Shown in pieces: positions 42,654 through 49,891 of a stretch of DNA of 64,000 bases; the first letter of the stretch is position 1, and every line of letters begins with the position of its first letter. Below the pieces are notes generated by a model. That model saw only the letters and a program-made list of their open reading frames with translations. It ran no database searches and was not told where the DNA came from. This DNA is from Streptomyces sp. DH37 (GTDB lineage: Bacteria; Actinomycetota; Actinomycetes; Streptomycetales; Streptomycetaceae). The position numbers and the translations under genes were made by a program. The DNA is taken from the NCBI RefSeq assembly GCF_029813835.1, contig NZ_JARVKV010000001.1, positions 62,001 to 126,000 on the forward strand, given 5' to 3'.

Positions 42654-44560
42654 ACCGGAGGATCTGGACGGCCCTGGTGACCGCGCTGCTGACGGTCCTC
42701 GGCCTGGCCTCCCCGGCGGCCCACGGCCGGCCGGCCCCGCCGGCCGGTCCCACCGCGGAGCAGGTGCTCACCTGGACGGCCGGCGACGACATCACGCGGT
42801 ACGCCTCGGCACCCGCGACCGCGGTCGCCGGAAAGGCCACGATCGTCTTCGAGAACAGCGAGGCCACCGGCAACACCACCGCCATGCCGCACACCCTGAC
42901 CTTCGACGTCTCCGACCCGGAGTACAACAACGACGTCCCGCTGAACATCCTGGCCAGCCCCCTGGACGCCGCCGGCGGCAGGCACACCGCCGAGGTCACC
43001 CTCACCCCCGGCCGGTACCGCTACCACTGCACGATCCCCGGCCACGGCCTGATGGAGGGCATCCTCACCGTCACGGACGGCGGTCCCGGCGAGGACACCA
43101 CCGCTCCGGAGACCTCCGCCACCGTCTCGGGCGACCGGGACGCGAACGGCGCCTACCTCGGCACGGCCACCGTCACCGTCACCGCCTCCGACAGCGGCTC
43201 GGGCGTCGGCACGATCGAGTACGCGGTGGGGGAGGGGGAGTTCCGGCCGTACACCGCTCCGGTGGCGGTGCACGAGACGGGCGCGCACACCGTGCGCTAC
43301 CGGGCGACGGACCGGGCCGGGAACACCTCGGCGGTGAAGTCGGTGGAGTTCACCGTGGCCGCCCCGCCGACGGGCGACACCACCGCTCCGGAGACCTCCG
43401 CCACGGTGGAGGGCGAGAGGAACTCCGACGGCGCGTACGTGGGCAGGGCGAAGGTGACGGTGACCGCCACCGACGGCGGCTCCGGCGTCGAGAGGACCGA
43501 GTACTCGCTCGACGGCGGCCCCTACCTCGCCTACACCGGCCCGGTGACCGTCGACCGCGTGGGCCGCCACACCGTCGCCCACCGGGCCACCGACAGGGCG
43601 GGCAACACCTCCGAGGCGAAGCGGGTGGCCTTCACCGTGGCCGAGGGGGGCGGGGTGCCCGCCCCGCAGTGCCCGGAATGGGACGAGCGCCGCACCGTCG
43701 TCGTCGGGACCGTCGACACCGGGGTGCCCAACCGCGTCACCGGCAACCGCTGCACCGTCAACGAGCTGATCGAGGACGAGAAGGACTGGGCGTCCCACGC
43801 CCTCTTCCTCAAGCACGTGAGGAAGGTGACGGACGGACTGCTGGACGACGGGGTGATCGACGGGCGGGAGCACAGGGCGGTCAACAGGGCCGCCAGGCAG
43901 TCGGGCATCGGCAGGCCGGGGCAGGGCCAGGGCTACCGCGACCTGTTCGACGGCACGGAGAAGTCCTTCGGCCGCTGGCGGCACGTCGGCGGAGGGGCCT
44001 TCGAACTGAACGACGACGGCACCCTCACCAGCAGCACCACCGTGCCGGGCATGGGCATGCTGTGGTTCCCGGAGCGGAGGTACGACGACTTCTCCCTGAA
44101 GCTGCGGTTCCGTGACGACGCGCCGGGGGCGGGCCGGGCCAACAGCGGCGTCTTCGTCCGCTTCCCCGACGTACACGACCACCCCGAGGAGCCCCGCCCC
44201 GAGTGGGTGGCGATCACGTACGGCCACGAGGTGCAGATCCTGGACCGACCCGACGGCGACCAGTACAAGACGGGTTCGGTCTACGGGTTCGACCGGGTCG
44301 GCCTCGGGGGAGCCGGCGTCACGGAGAAGGGCACCTGGAACGAGTACGAGATCCGCGTGGTGGGCCAGCACTACTCGGTCTTCCGCAACGGCGTGCTGAT
44401 CAACGAGTTCGACAACGTCGCGGGCCAGGAGTTCTCCCCGCCCCGGGCGGGCGACCCGGGCACCGACGGCCGCCGCTACGCCTCGGGGCACATCGGCCTG
44501 CAGACCCATGGCACGGCCGACGTCGTCTCCTTCCGGGACATCCGGATCAAGGAGCTGTAG
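42650..44560 (+). CDS. Secreted cupredoxin - Ig-like repeats - DUF1080 (3-keto-glycoside hydrolase type) protein
   Basis: Protein of 636 residues with a Sec signal (about 1-25). A plastocyanin-like domain (about 38-140) has a full type-1 copper set: His81 in MPHTLTF, Cys127 and His132 in YRYHCTIPGHGLMEG, and Met135. Two OmpL47/Ig-like repeats follow (about 148-240 and 241-335), both opening with DTTAPETSATV and ending RATDRAGNTS. After a linker comes a DUF1080 domain (about 415-636: YRDLFDGTEKSFGRWRHVGGGAFELNDDGTL in part, GVFVRFPD, EVQILD, NEYEIRVVGQHYSVFRNGVLINEFD). DUF1080 proteins include 3-keto-disaccharide hydrolases. It overlaps the dehydrogenase gene by GTGA. Confidence 0.9.
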   Translation: MNRRIWTALVTALLTVLGLASPAAHGRPAPPAGPTAEQVLTWTAGDDITRYASAPATAVAGKATIVFENSEATGNTTAMPHTLTFDVSDPEYNNDVPLNILASPLDAAGGRHTAEVTLTPGRYRYHCTIPGHGLMEGILTVTDGGPGEDTTAPETSATVSGDRDANGAYLGTATVTVTASDSGSGVGTIEYAVGEGEFRPYTAPVAVHETGAHTVRYRATDRAGNTSAVKSVEFTVAAPPTGDTTAPETSATVEGERNSDGAYVGRAKVTVTATDGGSGVERTEYSLDGGPYLAYTGPVTVDRVGRHTVAHRATDRAGNTSEAKRVAFTVAEGGGVPAPQCPEWDERRTVVVGTVDTGVPNRVTGNRCTVNELIEDEKDWASHALFLKHVRKVTDGLLDDGVIDGREHRAVNRAARQSGIGRPGQGQGYRDLFDGTEKSFGRWRHVGGGAFELNDDGTLTSSTTVPGMGMLWFPERRYDDFSLKLRFRDDAPGAGRANSGVFVRFPDVHDHPEEPRPEWVAITYGHEVQILDRPDGDQYKTGSVYGFDRVGLGGAGVTEKGTWNEYEIRVVGQHYSVFRNGVLINEFDNVAGQEFSPPRAGDPGTDGRRYASGHIGLQTHGTADVVSFRDIRIKEL

Positions 44561-44576
44561 CCGCGGTGAGGAGTCC

Positions 44577-44615
44577 GCCGGCGCCCTCCGCCGCACACCG
44601 GTGGAGGGCGCCGGC
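44577..44615 (+). terminator. Terminator after DUF1080 gene
   Basis: Perfect 13-bp stem GCCGGCGCCCTCC / GGAGGGCGCCGGC with a 13-nt loop, starting 16 bp after the stop codon. Confidence 0.75.
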
Positions 44616-44744
44616 GCCGCGCCCGGCGGCCCGGTGCGGGCCGACGCCCGTGCGTGCTCCCGCGATCGGCGCGGCCGGTGTGTGATGCTGGGCGGGATCA
44701 TGCCGGTCCGACGGCGTACGGCGATGTGTCGAGGAGTGTCACCG

Positions 44745-45164
44745 ATGTCGAAGCCACCGCTTCCCGAGGCGGCCGTGACCATGCTGGAGAAGGCCAACCC
44801 GGCCGTCATCACGACACTGCGGTCGGACGGCCAGCCGGTGTCCACCGCCACCTGGTACCTGTGGGACGACGGCCGGGTGCTGGTCAACATGGACGAGGCC
44901 CGCAAGCGGCTGCGGCACGTGCGCGACGACCCCCGCGTCACGCTCACGGTGCTGGACGAGGGCAACTGGTACACGCACGTCAGCCTCATCGGCCGCGTCG
45001 CCGAGATCCGCGACGACGAGGACCTCGCCGACATCGACCGGCTGGCCCGCCACTACCTCGGGGAGCCGTACGGCCGGCGGGACCGCCGCCGCGTCAGCGC
45101 CTGGATCGAGATCGACCGCTGGCACGGCTGGGGCTCCCTGAAGGACAGCGACCAGCCCGGCTGA
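44745..45164 (+). CDS. F420-dependent / PPOX-class split-barrel protein
   Basis: Protein of 139 residues with the pyridoxamine-5'-phosphate-oxidase-like flavin-binding split barrel: ANPAVITTLRSDGQPVSTATWYLWDDG, LVNMDEARKRLRHVRDDPRVTLTVLD, HVSLIGRVAEIRDDED and a C-terminal ISAWIEIDRWHGWG-like end. Actinobacterial members of this size (Rv1155-like) use coenzyme F420 rather than FMN and reduce or bind unknown small molecules. The start is ATG 44745, chosen for GAGGAG 8 nt upstream. It stands alone between a terminator and a convergent regulator gene. Confidence 0.87.
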   Translation: MSKPPLPEAAVTMLEKANPAVITTLRSDGQPVSTATWYLWDDGRVLVNMDEARKRLRHVRDDPRVTLTVLDEGNWYTHVSLIGRVAEIRDDEDLADIDRLARHYLGEPYGRRDRRRVSAWIEIDRWHGWGSLKDSDQPG

Positions 45165-45204
45165 CGCCGCCCCGGCCGCGCCCGCCCCGCGCGGGCGGGC
45201 GCGG

Positions 45205-47184
45205 TCAGCCGGGGAGGCCGAGGGCGGCGGCGAGATCGGCCAGGTGGCCGGAGACCGGGCCCAGGGTGAGCAGGCCGCTGCCCGCGCCGGCCAGTTCGGC
45301 CGCCGCGGGGGCGAGCGCGGCGTGGGCGCGCTCCATCGTCCCCCGGTCGCCGACGGCGAGGGCGGCCCGTGCGGCCAGGCACCACAGGGCCTCGCACAGC
45401 AGGTCGCGCGGCGGGTCCGGGACCGCGCGCAGCGACCGGGCGGCCTCGCCGCGCCGCCCCCGGTCCAGCAGCACCAGGGGACGGGCCCACGGCTCGTACG
45501 GCCCCCAGTCGGTGTGCTCGCCGGTCCGGAGGACCGGCAGCCCGTGCCGCACGCGCAGGCAGAGCAGCGCGAGCGGCAGCAGACCGCGCTCCAGTCCGGG
45601 CATGCCGGCCCCCTCCAGCCGCGCGGCGGCGCTCCGGTAGGCCGCCTCCACCCCGGCCGCCGGCGCCGTGCCGGCCGCGTCGAGCCGCAGCGCGGCGTAC
45701 CACCGGGTGAACACGCCCACCAGCGGCAGTTCGTGACGCCCGGCCAGGCGGTCCGCGGCGGCCGCGTGGCGGTCGGCGCCCGCGAAGTCCCCCAGGGCGC
45801 AGCGCGCCTGGAGGCGGACGAGGTGGCCGAGGACCTCGTGGACGGGCATGCCGTGCCGGGCGGACAGGTCGACCAGTTCGGCGCCGATCCCGTCGCGGCG
45901 CGGCGCCAGGCCCGTGCGGTGGAAGGTCTGCATGAACACGCCGTTGAGGGCGAACGCCAGCAGCGCCGGATCGCCCAGACGGCGGGCGATCTCCTCCGCC
46001 CGCCGGGCGGCCCGGGGCCCGCGGGGGGAGGACGCGCCGCGCGACTCCAGGGCGATCGTGGCCAGCAGCCGCGCCCGGGCCGCGTCGTGCCCGGCGGCCG
46101 GGAGGGACGCCAGGGTGCGCTCGGCCGCCGCGACCACCCGCGCGGCCTGCCCGGGGTCGTCGACGCGGGTCCAGACCGCCGGGACGTCGTAGACGCCGAT
46201 GATCCGGGCGGTCAGCTCCGGGTCGCCCAGCTCCTCGGCCGCCGCGACGGCGGCCACACGGTGCTCGCGGGCCGCCTCCAGACCGCCGCCCCCGGTCACC
46301 GCGAGGTCGCGCAGCAGGCCCACCGTCGACTCCAGCCGGACCCGGGCGCCGGACGGCACGGCACGCGCGTAGGCGGCGGCCGTCCGCGCCCACACCCGCT
46401 CCGCCGCCTCCCGCGGCGCGGGGGAGGGGGCGAGATGGGCGGCGTGGCCGAGGATGTCGGTCTCCAGCCCGCGCAGCGCGGGGCCCGGGTCCACGCCCAG
46501 TTGCTCGACCAGGAGCGTACGGGCCCGGCGCAGGACCGCCAGCGCGTCGCCCTGGCGGCCGGCGCGGTACAGCGCGAGCGCCAGCAGGCGCCAGGAGTCC
46601 TCGCGCCAGGGGTGCTCGGCCACGTGCGCGTCCAGGTCCGGCACCGCCTCGGCGGCCAGGCCCAGGGCCAGCCGGGCCTCGGCCCGCCGCTCGACGGCGT
46701 GCAGTCGCAGCTCCGCCAGGCGCGAGCGTTCCGCACGGGCCCAGGGCCGGTCGGCGAAGTCGGCGTAGGCGGGCCCGCGCCACCACTCCAGCGCCTCCGC
46801 CAGCCGCGCGGCCGCCTCTTCGGGGGGCAGCGCCGCGGCGGCGGCCACCGCCCGTTCGAAGCGCCAGGCGTCCACCTCGTCCGGCCCGGCGCGCAGCGCG
46901 TACCCGGGACCGTCGGTGACCAGCAGCCGGGCGGGAGCGCGGGGCGGGCGCTCCGGCTCCAGCGCGCGGCGCAGCGCGGCCACGAAGGTGCGCACCGCGC
47001 CCACCGCGTCCGGCGGCGGGTCCTCCCACAGGTCGTCGACCAGACGGGCGACCGGGACGACGCGGCGGCGTGCCACGACCAGCCGGGCCAGCACCGCCCG
47101 GTGCCGCGGCCCCTTCAGCGCGACCGGGCCCCCGGCGCCGTCCCAGGCCGTCACCGGACCCAGCACCCCGAACACGACCCGCAC
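45205..47184 (-). CDS. AfsR/SARP-type regulator with BTAD and TPR-like C-terminus
   Basis: Protein of about 659 residues. A Trans_reg_C winged helix (about 1-90: VFGVLGPVTAWDGAGGPVALKG, RHRAVLARLVVARRRVVPVARLVDDLW, VRTFVAALRRALEPE) and a BTAD domain (about 105-250: WRFERAVAAAAALPPEEAAARL, RLAELRLHAVERRAEARLALG, VEQLGVDPGPALRGLE) are followed directly by a 400-residue helical repeat region. The NB-ARC ATPase of true AfsR is missing. GTG 47184 is taken as start, with GGAGAGGGTGG upstream; GTG 47223 is possible. It diverges from the hydrolase gene at 47306, which could be its target. Confidence 0.87.
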   Translation of the reverse strand: MRVVFGVLGPVTAWDGAGGPVALKGPRHRAVLARLVVARRRVVPVARLVDDLWEDPPPDAVGAVRTFVAALRRALEPERPPRAPARLLVTDGPGYALRAGPDEVDAWRFERAVAAAAALPPEEAAARLAEALEWWRGPAYADFADRPWARAERSRLAELRLHAVERRAEARLALGLAAEAVPDLDAHVAEHPWREDSWRLLALALYRAGRQGDALAVLRRARTLLVEQLGVDPGPALRGLETDILGHAAHLAPSPAPREAAERVWARTAAAYARAVPSGARVRLESTVGLLRDLAVTGGGGLEAAREHRVAAVAAAEELGDPELTARIIGVYDVPAVWTRVDDPGQAARVVAAAERTLASLPAAGHDAARARLLATIALESRGASSPRGPRAARRAEEIARRLGDPALLAFALNGVFMQTFHRTGLAPRRDGIGAELVDLSARHGMPVHEVLGHLVRLQARCALGDFAGADRHAAAADRLAGRHELPLVGVFTRWYAALRLDAAGTAPAAGVEAAYRSAAARLEGAGMPGLERGLLPLALLCLRVRHGLPVLRTGEHTDWGPYEPWARPLVLLDRGRRGEAARSLRAVPDPPRDLLCEALWCLAARAALAVGDRGTMERAHAALAPAAAELAGAGSGLLTLGPVSGHLADLAAALGLPG

Positions 47185-47305
47185 CCGCGACCACCCTCTC
47201 CGGGACACCGTCCCGGGCGCCACGCTACAGCGCGCTCATCCGGTGCTCATCCGCGTCCACCAGGCTCGGAGCATCCCATCCGCCCACGGAAGAGAGCGTG
47301 CGACC

Positions 47306-48184
47306 ATGACCCCCGCCATCCCCGGCTTCGACCACCGGCGCGTCCCCGTCGCCGACGGCGTGTCCCTCAACACGGCGATCGGCGGCTCGGGCCCCGCGAT
47401 CGTGCTGCTGCACGGATTCCCGCAGACCCACCTGATGTGGCGGCACGTCGCCGCCGACCTCGCGGCCGACCACACCGTCATCTGCCCCGACCTGCGCGGC
47501 TACGGCGCCAGCGACAAGCCGGCCGACACCGACGGCACCGCCTACGCCAAGCGCACCACGGCCGCCGACACCGTCGCCCTGGCCCGCGCGCTGGGGCACG
47601 AGCGCTTCGCGCTGGCCGGGCACGACCGCGGCGCCCTGGTCGCCTTCCGCGCCGGGCTCGACCATCCGGAGGCGGTCACCCACCTGGCCTGCCTCGACGT
47701 GCTGCCGACCCTGGACATGTGGGAGGTGATGCGCGGCGCCGACGCCGCCGTCGGCTTCCACCTCTACCTGATGGCCCAGCCGCCCGGCCTGCCCGAGCGG
47801 ATGATCGCCGCCTGTCCGGACGCCTTCTTCGGCCACTTCCTCGACGCCTGGACGCGCGACCCGCGGGCCGTTCCCGCCGACGTACGCGCCGCCTACCTGG
47901 ACGCCTGCCGCGGCGCGGTGCCCTCGATCACGGCCGACTACCGGGCCTCGGCCGGAATCGACGCCGACCACGACCGGGCCGACCGGGACGCCGGGAACCG
48001 GCTGCGGATGCCGGTCACCGTGCTCCAGCAGGACTGGGGCGCGGCCCTGGGCTACGACGCCGCCGCGCTGTGGCGGGCCTGGGCGCCCGACCTGCGGCAC
48101 ACCACCGTCACCTGCGGCCACTTCATGGCCGAGGAGGCGCCCGCCGAGGTCGCCGGGGCCCTGCGGGACCTCATGGCCCGCTGA
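47306..48184 (+). CDS. Alpha/beta hydrolase, fluoroacetate-dehalogenase/epoxide-hydrolase-like
   Basis: Protein of 292 residues with an alpha/beta hydrolase core: oxyanion-hole region VLLHGFPQTHLMWRHV, nucleophile elbow AGHDRGALVAF with Asp107 (an aspartate nucleophile rather than serine), and catalytic His in TCGHFMAEEAP. Together with PDLRGYGASDKP these are the hallmarks of haloacetate dehalogenases and related epoxide hydrolases, which attack C-halogen or epoxide carbons through an ester intermediate. The cap region (FHLYLMAQPPGLPERMI, DAFFGHFLDAWTRDP) is also of that type. Sequence alone cannot separate dehalogenase from epoxide hydrolase. Start ATG 47306. Confidence 0.88.
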   Translation: MTPAIPGFDHRRVPVADGVSLNTAIGGSGPAIVLLHGFPQTHLMWRHVAADLAADHTVICPDLRGYGASDKPADTDGTAYAKRTTAADTVALARALGHERFALAGHDRGALVAFRAGLDHPEAVTHLACLDVLPTLDMWEVMRGADAAVGFHLYLMAQPPGLPERMIAACPDAFFGHFLDAWTRDPRAVPADVRAAYLDACRGAVPSITADYRASAGIDADHDRADRDAGNRLRMPVTVLQQDWGAALGYDAAALWRAWAPDLRHTTVTCGHFMAEEAPAEVAGALRDLMAR

Positions 48185-48320
48185 GCGACCGGGACGGCCG
48201 GGCCCGCGGGGCCGCCGGGCCGGGCCGCGAGGCTCCCTCGACGGCCCCGCGAGCCGGCAGGAGTGTCCTGCTCCAGACGGGGCACCGGTCGATCACAGGC
48301 CGGTCGTTTCAGGAGGCGCC

Positions 48321-48518
48321 GTGACAGAAACCATCCTTCTCATCCTCGGCCTCGTGGTCGTGCCCATAGCCGCTCTGGCCCTCCTCACCTGGGGCCTGAA
48401 CGGCACCGTGTGGCTGCTGAACCGGTGCGCCCGCCGGAAGGAACCGGTGGCGGGGACCGTGCGGTGGCAGGCGCCCGAGGCGGCCGGCCCGGGCGGCGCC
48501 GAGGGGCTTCCCCGGTGA
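48321..48518 (+). CDS. Small single-pass membrane protein
   Basis: Protein of 65 residues with one long hydrophobic segment (about 4-35: ILLILGLVVVPIAALALLTWGLNGTVWLLN) and a basic cytoplasmic-type tail. Start GTG 48321 has an excellent AGGAGG 5 nt upstream, and a very strong terminator follows the stop, so it is a true transcription unit. No family recognised. Confidence 0.7.
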   Translation: MTETILLILGLVVVPIAALALLTWGLNGTVWLLNRCARRKEPVAGTVRWQAPEAAGPGGAEGLPR

Positions 48519-48522
48519 CCCG

Positions 48523-48572
48523 CCCGCTCCGTCCGGGTGGGCCCCGCTCGGGGCCCACCCGGACGGAGCGGG
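48523..48572. terminator. Very strong terminator hairpin
   Basis: 23-bp perfect stem (the arm includes GCTCCGTCCGGGTGGGCCCC) with a GCTC tetraloop, 4 bp after the small membrane protein gene. It is the longest perfect hairpin in the window. Confidence 0.9.
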
Positions 48573-48617
48573 GGGATTCGGGCATGGCGCCCGACCTGGC
48601 CGGACATACGTCGTGTC

Positions 48618-48947
48618 ATGAACGATTTCCCCCACGGTTCCCCCGCCGGCCCCGCGGACCCCGCCGACCCGGCGGACGAGCGGGTCGCCGAGCGCCTCGT
48701 ACCGGTCTGGCTGGAGGAGGCGGCCCGCTACGACGCGGGCGCGGCCGAGCGGGCCGGGCGGGACTGGAAGCAGGGCCGCCTGTCGTCCGAGGCCGCCCGT
48801 GAGCTGGCCGACTGGGTGACGGCCCGGGTCACCGACACCGGGTTCAACGAGGACGAGGGGCCCGCCCCGGACGGCCCCGCGCACATCAGCGTCGCCGACA
48901 AGGCGGCGGTCCACCGGTGGCTGGCCGCCCGGGGGTACGACGTCTGA
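48618..48947 (+). CDS. Hypothetical acidic protein
   Basis: Soluble acidic protein of 109 residues. A short Pro/Ala/Asp repeat (PADPADPADE) is followed by a helical body (RLVPVWLEEAARYDAGAAERAGRDWKQGRLSSEAARELADWVTAR in part) and a C-terminal AHISVADKAAVHRWLAARGYDV that looks like a small recognition helix. ATG 48618 lacks a strong ribosome binding site. Third-position GC is high, so it is likely real. Function unknown. Confidence 0.6.
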   Translation: MNDFPHGSPAGPADPADPADERVAERLVPVWLEEAARYDAGAAERAGRDWKQGRLSSEAARELADWVTARVTDTGFNEDEGPAPDGPAHISVADKAAVHRWLAARGYDV

Positions 48948-49005
48948 GGCCGTACCGGACGCGGGCGGCGCCGGTGACGGCACCGCCGGTTCGTCCGCCG
49001 GCCGG

Positions 49006-49494
49006 CTACCGCCCGCGCCTGTGCCGGGGCGCGCGCCGGGGCGTGAGCCCCCCGGCGAGCCCGTCGACCACCAGGGACACCCCGATGCCGAGCAGCCAGA
49101 CGTCCTTGGCCAGCGGAAGCCCCTGCTCCGTCCAGCGCAGGCTGCCCTCCTGCCGCATGCCGGGGGTGCACAGGTACAGGCCGAGCGTGCCGAGCGAGAA
49201 CGCGGTCAGCCCGGCTCCCGCCACGGCGGCCGGGACGCCGGGCAGCAGCAGGGCCGCTCCGAGCCCGACCTCCGCCTTCCACAGGAGCCCGGTCAACCGC
49301 CGGGGTTCCAGGCGCTCCAGGAAGGGATAGGCGCCGGAGGCGAAACCGTGCAGTCCTTCGGCGGTCCCCTCGTCGGGGTTCCTCTTCGACAGTCCGGAGT
49401 TGAGCAGGAACGCCCCGGCGGTCACCCTGAGCGGCAGCCGCCGGGCGACGGTCGCCGCGTCCGGGCGCGGCGTACGGGTGGTGGGCATGGGCAT
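49006..49494 (-). CDS. DoxX-like membrane protein
   Basis: Protein of 162 residues with four hydrophobic helices in the DoxX layout: LRVTAGAFLLNSGLSKR in helix 1, LLWKAEVGLGAALLLPGVPAAVAGAGL, FSLGTLGLYLCTPGM, and DVWLLGIGVSLVVDGL at the end. DoxX-like proteins are linked to quinone or redox homeostasis, but this one has no informative neighbours. GGGAGG lies 4 nt before ATG 49494; a second ATG 6 bp later is equally possible. Confidence 0.75.
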   Translation of the reverse strand: MPMPTTRTPRPDAATVARRLPLRVTAGAFLLNSGLSKRNPDEGTAEGLHGFASGAYPFLERLEPRRLTGLLWKAEVGLGAALLLPGVPAAVAGAGLTAFSLGTLGLYLCTPGMRQEGSLRWTEQGLPLAKDVWLLGIGVSLVVDGLAGGLTPRRAPRHRRGR

Positions 49495-49581
49495 GGAACC
49501 TCCCGGTCGGGTGCGGTGGGGCCCGGCGGCTGCCGCTCAGGGTGACCGCCGCGCCACGCTCGCGCGGGGACGGACGGCCGC

Positions 49582-49812
49582 TCAGGCCCAGGTGTACTTG
49601 TCCCCGCCGACCCACCGCACGACGGCCGGATCGTCCAGATCCACCGGGCTCAGGCCCGCCTCGTACGCCAGCCGGACCACGTCGGTGACGTCACGGGCGA
49701 GCCCCGCCGGCAACCCCCTGATCTGGACCGTGCGGAACGGCCGGTCACCGGGGGTCACGCCCCAGACGACGATCGGGGGCTGCGGCGGTGCTTCGTCGGT
49801 CACGCCTCCCAT
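49582..49812 (-). CDS. Small hypothetical protein
   Basis: About 76 residues: IVVWGVTPGDRPFRTVQIRG, DVTDVVRLAYEAGLSPVDLDDPAVVRWVGGDKYTW in part. The pattern suggests a compact alpha/beta unit ending in a conserved-looking Trp motif. I chose ATG 49812 over GTG 49803 because the only GGGAGG is too close to the GTG. Family not recognised. Confidence 0.55.
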   Translation of the reverse strand: MGGVTDEAPPQPPIVVWGVTPGDRPFRTVQIRGLPAGLARDVTDVVRLAYEAGLSPVDLDDPAVVRWVGGDKYTWA

Positions 49813-49891
49813 CCTGGCCCGGTGCCGCCGGCGGCGCACCTCGGCCCCGGACCGCGCACGGGCCCGGGGCCGGGCGGCCGGACTGCCGGGC

